Part shown: positions 11,653 through 32,770 of the stretch, piece after piece
How the letters are laid out: each line of letters opens with the position of its first letter
How positions within the stretch are numbered: position 1 is the first letter of the stretch
Notes under the pieces: model-generated
What the model was told of the DNA's origin: nothing
The model's input: only the letters and a program-made list of their open reading frames with translations
The model's database searches: none
Source: Macropodus opercularis
Lineage: Eukaryota > Chordata > Actinopteri > Anabantiformes > Osphronemidae
Assembly (NCBI GenBank): GCA_030770545.1
Contig: CM061098.1
Coordinates: 11,019,001 to 11,083,000, forward strand
DNA length: 64,000 nt
Direction of reading: 5' to 3'
Program-made: the position numbers and the translations under genes

Positions 11653-12959
11653 TCACTCCCCAGAGCGGTCCAGCTGGCGCGGCAGGAAAAACACGGCCTT
11701 CTGTCCGATGTGAGTTCTTGGACCCAGTTTCGGTTTGCCGCTCTTTTTCAGACCCACGTACCAGTTCCTGTCCTGGTATTTCTGAGGCTGATACGTGTTG
11801 TAGTGGTTTTCTTCCAGTTTCTCCAGGAAGTAACATTCATCAGTGACTGAGGGCTGTGACATAAACACACAACAAGCACAAACAGCTGACAGGACGTACG
11901 GGCGAGTTTGAGATTTAACGTTAAAGTGAGTTTTTATGATGACAGCTTTCATGATCTATAGCCTACGTCGATGACAGAAGCCATCAGTCGCAGATACTCA
12001 CTGAACCGTACAAAGTCCCTTCATTGCTCATTGCCAGGTAGTGTCCAGCTTCTGTTCCTTGGATGACCACAAGGCCTCTGTCCGCAGCCTTGATCCTTAA
12101 CACAGCTGAAATGAGAACGCAGATGTGAAAGGAAATAAGCTGGCAAGAGAAATGTCAAGGCCAAATCTGAGTCCGTTTGAAGCGTTCATTCGGCTGCAGT
12201 CAGCTGGATGAAGCTTTAACGATTAAAATATGGGTTTTGCGCATCTGGAATTGGGCAGTTTATCCCACATCCTGGAGGGGAAGCATCTTCTGGTCTGATT
12301 CACAGATGTTCAGAGTCTTGACTGGACAACGTTTATTGGGGCCACACTTGGTAAATGGTACATTTTTTGCACTTAAAGCGCTTTGACACTGCGTCTCATC
12401 CACCCATTCACACACACACACATTCACACACACATTCACACACCGGTGGCAGAGCTGTGAATGTGAATGGTCTTCACTCCTGCACACATTTTTCTTCTCC
12501 CAGTCAGAGGTTATTGCAGGCTATAAACCCACCCTCTGATATAAAGGGAAGTAAAAGTAACGTTAAATGTAAACACTCCAGTAGCTGAACAGCAGGGACT
12601 CAGTCAGACGACTGTGATGTCTTTCAGGAGGCGAGCATTTAAAAGGCCACCAAGTGGCTCCAGCATTTCCCTAAAACAGGAATCCACTGGACGTGTGGTT
12701 CTTTGAACGCTACACACCTGCAGGGGAGGAAGTGAACGCGTCACACCGAGGCCTGACCTGGATGTGAAATGAGCAGTGGGCTGTGCTTACTGTGGACGTC
12801 TCCGCCATCCCTCTGGCCCTGCACCGTCCCATCGGGGAGGATCTGGAGGTGATGTCCGCCATTCATGCAGTACAGCCGAGTCAGCCGCCTGTGGTCCCAC
12901 GGCGCCAGGCCGCTGTTCCCGGTCCTCGGATCCTCCGCAAACGTCTCTTCATCCGCCAT
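11653..12959 (-). CDS. fgf1: fgf1: fibroblast growth factor 1 (acidic FGF)
   Basis: Three coding exons on the minus strand: 12959-12791, 12105-12002 and 11853-11653, giving 157 residues (human 155). The beta-trefoil FGF core is clear: [20 protein letters not shown], then [15 protein letters not shown], then [20 protein letters not shown], and the heparin-binding loop [17 protein letters not shown] at about 127-143. There is no signal peptide, as expected for FGF1, which leaves cells by a non-classical route, binds all FGF receptors with heparan sulphate and can act in the nucleus. The ATG is chosen because MADEETF matches the family start; an acceptor (tttcacag) lies upstream at 13004. For exon 3 only the acceptor at gtcacag keeps the frame. 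The segment matching the human NYKKPKL nuclear signal reads DHRRLTR here. Confidence 0.95.
12350..12470. repeat. fragment of a common teleost interspersed repeat in fgf1 intron 1
   Basis: The string starts with ggtaaatggtac, continues with cacttaaagcgctttgacac, then catccacccattcacacaca with several ttcacacacacaca units, and ends in caccggtggcagagctg. This order (TAAATGG, AAAGCGCTTT, CACCCATTCACACACA, GGTGGCAG) is that of a short non-autonomous repeat I have seen often in fish genomes. I cannot give its database name. It lies in the 685-base intron between fgf1 coding exons 1 and 2. The rest of that intron has nothing recognisable. Confidence 0.55.
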
Positions 12960-13620
12960 CCTGTCCGGGGGAAGCAGCCTCGGCGGGTCGGGCGGGTCTT
13001 TGCGCTGTGAAAGAACCAGCGGACTCAGTCCCCCTGCAGTGGTCAGGTGTTTACAGCCTCGTTCACGCGCGTAGAGACCAAACACGCAACTCGGTGCGCG
13101 CCCCCGACTCCTGGCATCCACATAAAGCCTGTGGAGTGACGCCTCTAATTATTGTACTTTCATATATTCATGATTGACAAAACTGACTTAAAATATTTAT
13201 ATGAATCGTAAAACACCAGATGCAGTAAAGGACACAGCCAGGCCTATATTAATACATTACTGGGCTATTCACGTTTCAATATTTTGTTCATTCAGCAATT
13301 CCCTGAGTGGAAACTCAAACTGGTTAAGTCACAGATTAGCTTTAAGATACGTTTATGGTCAGGATTAAATATTTATACTGACTGTGCTACACTGAGTAGA
13401 AGGGTTGTTCAGAAATGAATTACTTCATCAAATGGATTAAATCTTCAGTGATGAATGTGGCCTCACATGTGCGAACACAGACGACCTGCTGCTGTAAGGT
13501 CTGAATCTGCCACGTATAGAACAGAACAAACACAAAACACAGTGGTTCAAAAATCCACGAAGACCTACCGAGACACATTAATGACAACTCCACAAAGCAG
13601 CGGATGCCAGAATGGAAAAG
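12960..13620 (-). promoter_or_regulatory. fgf1: fgf1 5' region and fgf1-nr3c1 spacer
   Basis: The part next to the start codon (12960-13130) is GC-rich and includes a probable acceptor at 13004-13010, so the 5' UTR is likely spliced from an upstream noncoding exon, as in mammals where FGF1 has several promoters. I cannot place that exon. From 13130 to 13620 the DNA is AT-rich, with no coding signal, and separates the fgf1 start from the nr3c1 3' end. Confidence 0.4.
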
Positions 13621-14493
13621 CGCATTTATTTGACGATGGGCTTGCTGTGAACATGAAAAGTGACTGACAACGAGCGGTTTCCATTTTTCAGAATCAATGA
13701 GTTAATATCATGGCAAACATCAGCATACAGGTGCTGTATGATAAGTACCACACATACACATACAAGTCGACCTTTAATCAATGGAGAGAAAGTCCAACCA
13801 GAGTCACACAATACAGGGGAAGGTATAGAAAATTATTTGGAGACATATACAGCACATTTTTACAGAGGATTATATGTACACATTCAGCAAAAAAGCTGCT
13901 TTAAAGAAAGCGTATACCTGTCGAACATGGTCGGCCCTTTATTGTCAAAAGTTAATGTCTGCATATGTTTATACAAAATAGATTTTAAAACAATATCTGG
14001 GTAGTGCAAATCGTTTATAGATTCAAGCTGGTTGATTACTTTCACAAACAGTATGAGTGTGAAATAGACTGACTCCTATCCTATTCACAGTATTACACAA
14101 TTTGACCAAAGTCATGATGTTCCAAGTAGAAAATGTTTCGTTAAAAACAATAACTGTACATCTGTCTTTTAGTAGCTACTTCGCCCACACTGACGTTTCA
14201 AATTTGTCTGTTCTGGCTTTGGTCACCTTGTAGTCAAAAATCAATTAGGCTGTTTTCATGCAGTCCAAGTGGACTGAATAAGATGATCTTTTCCTGAAAA
14301 TCTGTCCTGCATAAAGTTATAGGACAGTCTCCTACTTTCCCATAGCTTATATCAGAAAAAAAAAAGGAAGCAACCACATGTTGCCATGTGATGATGGTAG
14401 ATTATCCGTTTCTATTGCATATTCAGCTTTCTGCCTCAAAAATGTACAATTAGTGAACAGAGATACAATTTTGAGTCAGAAGAGGCAAGTTTA

Positions 14494-14494
<1 letters not shown>

Positions 14495-14527
<33 letters not shown>
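14495..14527. repeat. (TA)n microsatellite
   Basis: About 16 perfect TA units. It lies within the presumed nr3c1 3' UTR, 100 bases from a GT repeat, so length variation could affect the transcript. Confidence 0.95.
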
Positions 14528-14530
<3 letters not shown>

Positions 14531-14625
14531 ACTTGGGTAGACATGTACAATCCAATGCAATCCAAAACATTAGGAATGCCTCTTCATGGAACACATTCCA
14601 CCAGTACTAGATTGTGCATGTACTC

Positions 14626-14631
14626 TGTGTG

Positions 14632-14665
<34 letters not shown>
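14626..14665. repeat. (GT)n microsatellite
   Basis: About 20 GT units with one GC interruption (gtgtgcgtgtgt). It would be an AC repeat in the nr3c1 message. Confidence 0.95.
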
Positions 14666-17285
14666 CTGAAATGACGAACAACAGCAGCAGAAGATATTTG
14701 GGTAGACTGAATGTGAAAGTAACCCTGGAGTAACTTCAATGAAAATGGTTTTAGACTAGATCGGATAAAATAAGCTTGTTCTTCCAGGCGTGTCTATGAA
14801 TGATAATGGTGGGAGCACATTCCTGAAGCCTTCGAATCATTCTAATAGACACGCATGAAACCCCAGAATCCGTGTTTTTGGTGCTTATCAGAAGACAAAT
14901 AACGAAACAGACTGTGACTCAGACATCAATCCTGAGCAGAGTCAAACTATGTGATGCTTATTTCAGTGAGGACATTTTGACTTTAAATGCCCCCGTGGGG
15001 CCTCTGTAGTCGTTCACTTGACACATTTATCCAATTAATTCCATGACGCCGTTACCTTTATACTCTTCAACTGAATTTTGCGATTCACACTCATGTCAGA
15101 ACCTGAATAACACAAATCATGTCAGGGTTTTTGTCTTCACAGACATTTTCAACTCAGCGAAAATGTTGCAACATATTTCAAATTTTTACTTATAAAATAT
15201 AGAATATCTGGCTACTGACAGACCTACATTATTCTGTATGATCAAGTCTGTGAGCAATGTGTGCTCCAAACATATGACTCACTAACAAAGACCGTAATCC
15301 AGTGGACTGGAGCTCTTTTCACACGTCAAATCAATTAGTTTCAATTCTGGGACTCATTCCCCGTGTTACAAATACTGACCAACTTTCAGCATCACTGAAA
15401 ACAGACAAAACAGGAGTTTGGCACTGAAATAGTTCCCAGAGCATAAAAGGATCCATTTTGCCTGCCTCCCCCGTCACTGATGCTCCACTTTCACTGCGAC
15501 ATAACTCTGAGGTAACTAATGCTAAGTGCTTTCGAACATTGGGGCTTGACTACAACACAGACAGTCAGATAAACGTGCAAAAGTACTCAAGCCTCACAAA
15601 CATGAAGACAAAGTGGCTACACAACATTGAAGAAGCAGGGGTCAAGGGTTATTAGCAACCGAGGGAGAACTTAAAGGATGATGAATCTGCACAATCCAAA
15701 GTGCTGTACACACAAGCCATCTATCAGACAAACTGCGCTTTTAAAGGAACGGTTTGACGTTTCAGGAAGTCAGTCATTAACTTTCTTGTTGAGCGTCTGA
15801 CAGTCGCACGTGCGCACGCTAAACGTGAAATAGCAGTTGGTGAACTTATGGAAACAAAAAGACTGGAAAAGGCACGCTTCCCAAAACGTACACGAGTCCT
15901 TTCAAAAACACAGCGAAGCAACGATTCATAGGATTTCAGTATCGTACGACAGCTTGACAATGTGGATATAATGTCGTATGCATGTCTGTCAGTTTTACAA
16001 AAGCAAATGAGAGATGTCTGTTTGAGAGATTTCTAGGTTGAGGTGTAGCTGATGAATGAAAAATGAATAAAAAAGAAAAAATAAATCATGTATTTTTATT
16101 TCTGATTGGTAGACGCACATATTTAACGCATTTCGCTATCAGGGGCTAAATAACCCTAAAAGGCTATTTCCTAGTAAAAGTCCTCCACTTCCATCCAAAG
16201 TCATATAGAAATGACTTGTACTATATAACAGTCTTTTTTCACAGTCTAAAGCGTTTGCCAAGGTACAAAGTGCTTGAACTGCACTCTGAGGGTGTGGCGC
16301 GCAGGAGAATGCGGGACAGAAAGCAGACTGTGAATATTCGGTCTCAAACGCAAGGATGACTTCTACACACAAGTGATGGACCGAGCTGCCACATCTAAAG
16401 ATAAACACAGCCATCAAAGAATAAAAAGGAAAACGTGGAACTGTGCGTAATATGAAAAGTACAATCAGCATTTGGTGAAGGTAGAATATAATGGGTTAAA
16501 ACTCACAGGTAAGATAAAAACTGTTAAGATGATATCTGAAGCAAAAAGGCACATATTTTTCCCTTTTATAGTATGTGTGTGTAAACCTGGAAGAGGTTGG
16601 CTTGTGGGAGAAATCACCTTTTGAATGATCGCTTAACAATCCAAAAGAATAGCTTATTATGTAAGTATCTATTAAAGCAAAAATATGCTTTTTAAATGAT
16701 TCAAAAACGTATTTCCCCCAAGTAACTCATGATCATGTGATTACAACCTCCTAAAAAGCTAAAAGAGGAACATAGTCTAAAAACTTATTTAAGAGTATAT
16801 CATTAGTTATACTTTGTTACCTTCCAGGCAACAATAATAACCTGGAAAACAGTAAAAACTGTTAAAATTTGAAAACATAGAAAATACTATTAGACATGTA
16901 CATAGATATTTGTTTTATCTACTCTTAGAGATCACTCTGTATTTGAAGGTAAGAAACCTGAGACAACGTAGATAGCCTGTTATCCTATTTCTCTCTGAGA
17001 TTAACTCTTATCTTACAAACATTTCCTACTTTTTGTTACACACTACACCTCAGACTGCACAATGAAACAAGCTCTTTGAGGTCACGGTCGGGTTCCCACA
17101 CAAACGTCTGCAGTCTGTCTCCTTCCAGACACACAAGCCACCACGCAACTTTGCATAGTTGCTTTAAAAAAAAAACATCATTCGTGCCTCGCGCCATGTC
17201 CCTCGCCTCAAATCCTCAGCGTTTCATCGTCACTTATTGGGAGGGGGGTGGGGTATTTTAAGGCATCCTGTCTGTTATGGGACAG

Positions 17286-28471
<11,186 letters not shown>

Positions 28472-29430
28472 CTATTCATGTCGGTGGGGATAAAGACACA
28501 GAGCGTTAGCCGACATCACACCGTTAAAGACGCCTACACAGCGACTCTAATGCCATTTAACTTCAGGATTTGCACACGCAGACAGCGGCGGGCTGCCCAG
28601 CATGAGGCGAGGCTATGTTAGCGGGCTCGTCGCCCTCCACAACCCAGCGGGCTACGTTCACTGACGCCGCGGCCGTCGCAAAATGTTGCCCACGCCAAGG
28701 TATTGACACCCGACGTCAGGGGACCAGCGGGGTCCGAGCGGCGTCAAACCGCAACAACACGCAGAGCCGCACAGTTGACGCAAATGTACGTCAGGCTACC
28801 GTTAGCTCCTGGCTAACTTTTGACATGCTAGCTTACGGTTAGCAATGCGGCTATCAGTTGCGGTTAGTTGGTTGAGTTCCTGGATGTTAGCCTGCTTGCT
28901 AACACAGCCCGTTTAACTGCACATTTAACGTACAGGGCTATGTCACTGGACCCGTGTTGAACTAACACACATATACACTCGTGTGTGAGTAAACGCTGAT
29001 ATTTACCCTTGAAACGGCTGCTTGTTGATAGGTGTCCGTGTGTCGTCTGTCAACATTGTTTTCGTTGCAGCTGCCAGTCAACAACACGCAACACGAGCCC
29101 GACTCCGCGTTTGTCAACGTTACACTTCGCGCGTCGTGTCCAAGCTACATGTCCAGAAAAACAACAGCGCGCCGGCCTCGCTCTGCTCGTAGGTCCTCGG
29201 TCATCCAGTTCGATCTGGCTGGAAACAGTCGCGCGAACTGCACGGGACTGGCTGAGCCGTAGAGATCTGCAGCTACCCATAAAAAGTAGGCGCTAACCTT
29301 CAGGAAAAACATACAAAATGGAGAACAGAGGCAGGCAGCCCCATGGTCGAGCTGTTGACAACGCGCAGCGCCACCTGCGGGCCGCGCCGCGTCACTACAG
29401 GCTGAGGGCTGAACTCGAAACACTCACAGG
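28472..29430 (-). promoter_or_regulatory. nr3c1: nr3c1 CpG-rich promoter and noncoding first exon(s)
   Basis: The region from about 28560 to 29420 is rich in CpG (gacgccgcggccgtcgc, gggccgcgccgcgtcac), as in the mammalian NR3C1 promoter, which drives several alternative noncoding first exons. On the minus strand there are donor-like sites at 29006 (caagg|gtaaat) and 29428 (cct|gtgagt) that could each join to the acceptor directly before the ATG at 28471. Which is used cannot be told from sequence alone. No TATA box is evident. Confidence 0.6.
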
Positions 29431-31221
29431 TAGGAGTATTTAAAATAAAACACACGGTAATCACGGTTTTAGTGCAATTTAATAAAGGAAATATATACAC
29501 AAAACTACCGGCAGCCAAGCAATAAAACATGGATGTTAATCCTGGCAGCATATACATTTATAAAAGGTTCTTAGTGGTTTATTTGTACGAACACCACACA
29601 ATAATACATTACTGCTGTGCAATGTAAGCTGCAGTACAGTTTTAAAAGTTTCACATAAATTATTTGTTGCTTTTCTAAAAGGTCTTATTTTTGTAAAATG
29701 ACTACAAGTTAGTTGATGTTCATGCTCATCAATTAAACAATAATAGATATGAGATCAACTCAGGTTACACCTACTTTAATTGTCTACACAGTGTATTGCC
29801 CCCAAAACGAGACCAACTGTCAAAAAAGGCTGCATTTTCTATTATTAGTCTGTGACCTGTGATTAACCGGTGACTCTTAATACTGACAATATGGTAAAAA
29901 GAAATGAACATAAACACTCAAGTAACAAGTACAAGTAACATATGACAAACATACAACATTTATGTCTCAGTGATCAGGAAAAATAAATGTGAGGAAATAC
30001 ACTAAAACGGGATATTAATACGTGCATGGAGTTCATACATTTGCAAAAAGATATATTATGCACATGCTCAGAGATCAGATGTTAAAATGTACAACTGAAG
30101 GTTTCATCATACACAATGTTTAAAGTTGATCTCATTCTATAGTTGTCTATTGCCATGCAACGAACCCACTCTCCTTCAGAATGTCAACATTTTTGCCCAA
30201 CCTACAATAAACATTAGTTATTCTAGAGCTGGCAAAACCCACAGCTGTCAATTTAATGTTACAGCACATACAGAATTTCTTACTTCACGCTCAGCTGGGA
30301 CCCATATTGTCTTACATTATTCATGCTGAAGTTGCATGAAATTCAACCCCTTCCAAAAGATAGAATCTAACCTGGGAGTGGTGCACGAACAGGAAATAAA
30401 AGGCAGACAGGAGGCAGGGAAATTGGCTATAATAGCAGGGTGAGTGATATGAATAAGAAACAGGGTTTATAGCACATATGGGCAGAGAGTCATCCCTGAG
30501 CAATCGCTACTCAAAGTCAATTTGTTACACCCACATCAGTAGGAAATTAATGAATCAAACTGAGCTCTGTAGAATAATTTGATTAATTCGATTTAATGAT
30601 ATTAGATGTAATTTCACATCCAACGAGGTGTCTGGTGGAATGCTAACATTATAAATTCTACAAAACATTACAATATGGTGTTTATCGTGTTTAAAAGGAG
30701 AACCTCACATTGCAGAAAAAGAGAACACTGTAGTGCTAAATCCCCACTGTTTGAATCCCACTCAGTCCCCCGTGGCTGCTTAGCAACCCCTCTCCAGCAC
30801 AATATACTCTGAATTAACAGGGCAAAGCGTGACCGCTGCCTCCTCAAAACCACAAGTCAAGGGTGCTCTCCCATCACCAACGCCTTCTCTCGGCATCGCA
30901 GCGTTAAAAGCGTCTGATATATTACAACGAGGCTTCAAAACACAAACAGGCCTGAAAGCAAACAAACAAAAAAACAATGGGAAACCCGGATTGGCGTTAG
31001 CGTTGCCGGTGCTTCTGTGGGAACTGGACATGTGGGACCTGGACCTTCATATTGAAAAGCAAACAGGCAATAAGTAAAAACACAGAACCTCAGATTCAGG
31101 TGAGCGTGAGCCTTTAAACGCATGTTTTCACTCCCCTCCCCTGCCACAGACATCTGCTTGCACATTGACACATCATCTATGAACAATGCTTGCTTGTGAC
31201 CTACATGTGGCAGTAGATGAG

Positions 31222-31259
<38 letters not shown>

Positions 31260-32770
31260 ATGTGTGTGTGTGTGTGTGATGACACTGTCAAGCGTTAAAT
31301 TCAGCCTAGCATCTCATTCCTGCAAACGGGATTTTCCACCCTATGTACTTGGCTTTACTGTGGAGTGTACTGATGGCTCTATGACAAATTCACTGAACAG
31401 ACCCTGAGTAATAATATACAAGTCCCAAAACCCTCCTCCTCCCCCTCCTCCTCCTCCTTTTCCTATAATCTAGAATGGAAAGTCTGTCATAAAGATTTCA
31501 CCTTGCATATGAATTACAATTTGTGCCAAAATGAAAAACACCTGAACTGCAGTTAATTAAACACATTACTATGCCCCATCCTTGTGAGCACGTCCACAGG
31601 AAAGACCAAGCAGCTGTGAGAGAAGTGGACTAAGATCTCTCCATGGTGCTGAAATAGGAAATAACTCGTCTAATAACACATCTCAAATCAATGGCATCAT
31701 CGAAGGGATACGTTTGCATTTCCAGTCACAGTGGGACTATCTGGTTTATTCCAGGTGCCGTTTGAGCCTTTATGGACAGATAGTAACGTATCCTGTAGAT
31801 CACCAGCTCTGTTCACGAGCTGCCACCGCCGATGGGTCTTAGAGCAAGACGCGGCATGGGACGTAACCTCTCACCCGCCTCTTGGGGATAAGCGCGTCAG
31901 CAAAGAGCGTTAAATGTAAATGTGAAAGCTTCTGTGAAGACTTAGAAGAAGGGATTAAAATCCGCAACGCTGGGATGTTAAAACTACATTAGACCTGAAT
32001 CCTCTCTGCCAGCTGCACGTCGCCCGTGGCTAGATCAGAATGTCATGAAAAATGGCACAGATGTACCCACATCAGCCCGCTTCGTGTCGATCGTCTGCAA
32101 ATGCAATTTTCCTTTAAGATGATGTAAGACGCTACTTCTTTGGGACGATTTTCCCTCTCTCTCTCTTGCATAGCTTGGAGCGAAATGATCTCAAACCTTC
32201 TGCCGGACCAAGTGTTTCCGCACTCAGCAGTTTGGAGAGATGAGAGCGCGCAGGAGTCCCGCTCCTCCTCTTTCAGAGTGTTTCAGCATCCCAGCTCCCA
32301 GGAGCAGCGCTCGGCAGCAGGATGTCGGGATGCAGGCGCGTTCTTAAATTGATCTTGGACGTTTGAAGTAGAAGCCAGGCACAGGGGGAGAACCTCTCCA
32401 CACACAACTTCAGCGAAATTTCTCTTTAGTTTTTTGGATTGTGCGAAATGTCAGAGTGAAGTGGGGGTTGTATTTCTTTAAAGTCACAGTAGCCTAACGT
32501 CCCATCGCAGTGGATGTCTGTAACATGATGCTGGACAATCGATTGTGTTACAAATGATGCAACCTGGACACGCATATTTACGCATTGGGTTAAAGGATAT
32601 ACTGTAGGCGCACCTTGGGATTGTTTGTCCTGACGCTAGATGGACTGCAGCTTGAGTCGAGATTACGCGTTTGGTCTGAGTGCATCCACACCATGCAGCT
32701 ACACCCGACACGCTGAACTTCTTGGACGTTTTCGCTTCGTGGTCGAGATTTCTTGACGGATCTGAAGAAA
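29431..32770. other. nr3c1-kctd16 head-to-head intergenic region and kctd16 5' UTR
   Basis: The first 2 kb are AT-rich with no gene signal. A TA/TG microsatellite and a short CCT-rich run (31436-31459) follow. The last kilobase before the kctd16 start (about 31700-32770) is less AT-rich and probably contains the kctd16 promoter and 5' UTR. The coding exon shows no acceptor immediately before its ATG. The genes are divergent, so regulatory elements here could serve either. Confidence 0.6.
31223..31279. repeat. compound (TA)n(TG)n microsatellite
   Basis: About 15 TA units pass directly into TG-rich units (gtgtgtatgtgtgtgtgtgt). It lies in the nr3c1-kctd16 spacer. A 118-residue open frame on the minus strand (30935-31291) is produced by this repeat and is not a gene. 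Confidence 0.95.

Larger units (their letters stand above)
13625..17285 (-). other. nr3c1: nr3c1 long 3' UTR with terminal AATAAA
   Basis: After the nr3c1 stop codon 3.7 kb of AT-rich sequence runs on without any splice-compatible coding frame. On the minus strand AATAAA signals occur near 13938-13943 and 13625-13630, and the latter is the last good one before fgf1. Long, AU-rich 3' UTRs are typical of glucocorticoid receptor messages and make them unstable and targets of small RNAs. Two microsatellites lie inside it. The exact 3' end is an inference. Confidence 0.6.

Noticed and set aside
11846..11853. Alternative acceptor for fgf1 exon 3 at ccctcag
   Set aside because: It has a better pyrimidine run but shifts the reading frame relative to the preceding exon; the gtcacag acceptor seven bases upstream in the transcript keeps it.
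12776..13177. 133-codon + frame opposite fgf1 exon 1
   Set aside because: It is the shadow of the GC-rich fgf1 coding exon on the other strand.
32753..32770. Six-codon N-terminal extension of kctd16 (starting at TTG)
   Set aside because: The first codon is TTG, which is not a normal vertebrate start; the ATG at 32771 gives the family-like N-terminus.
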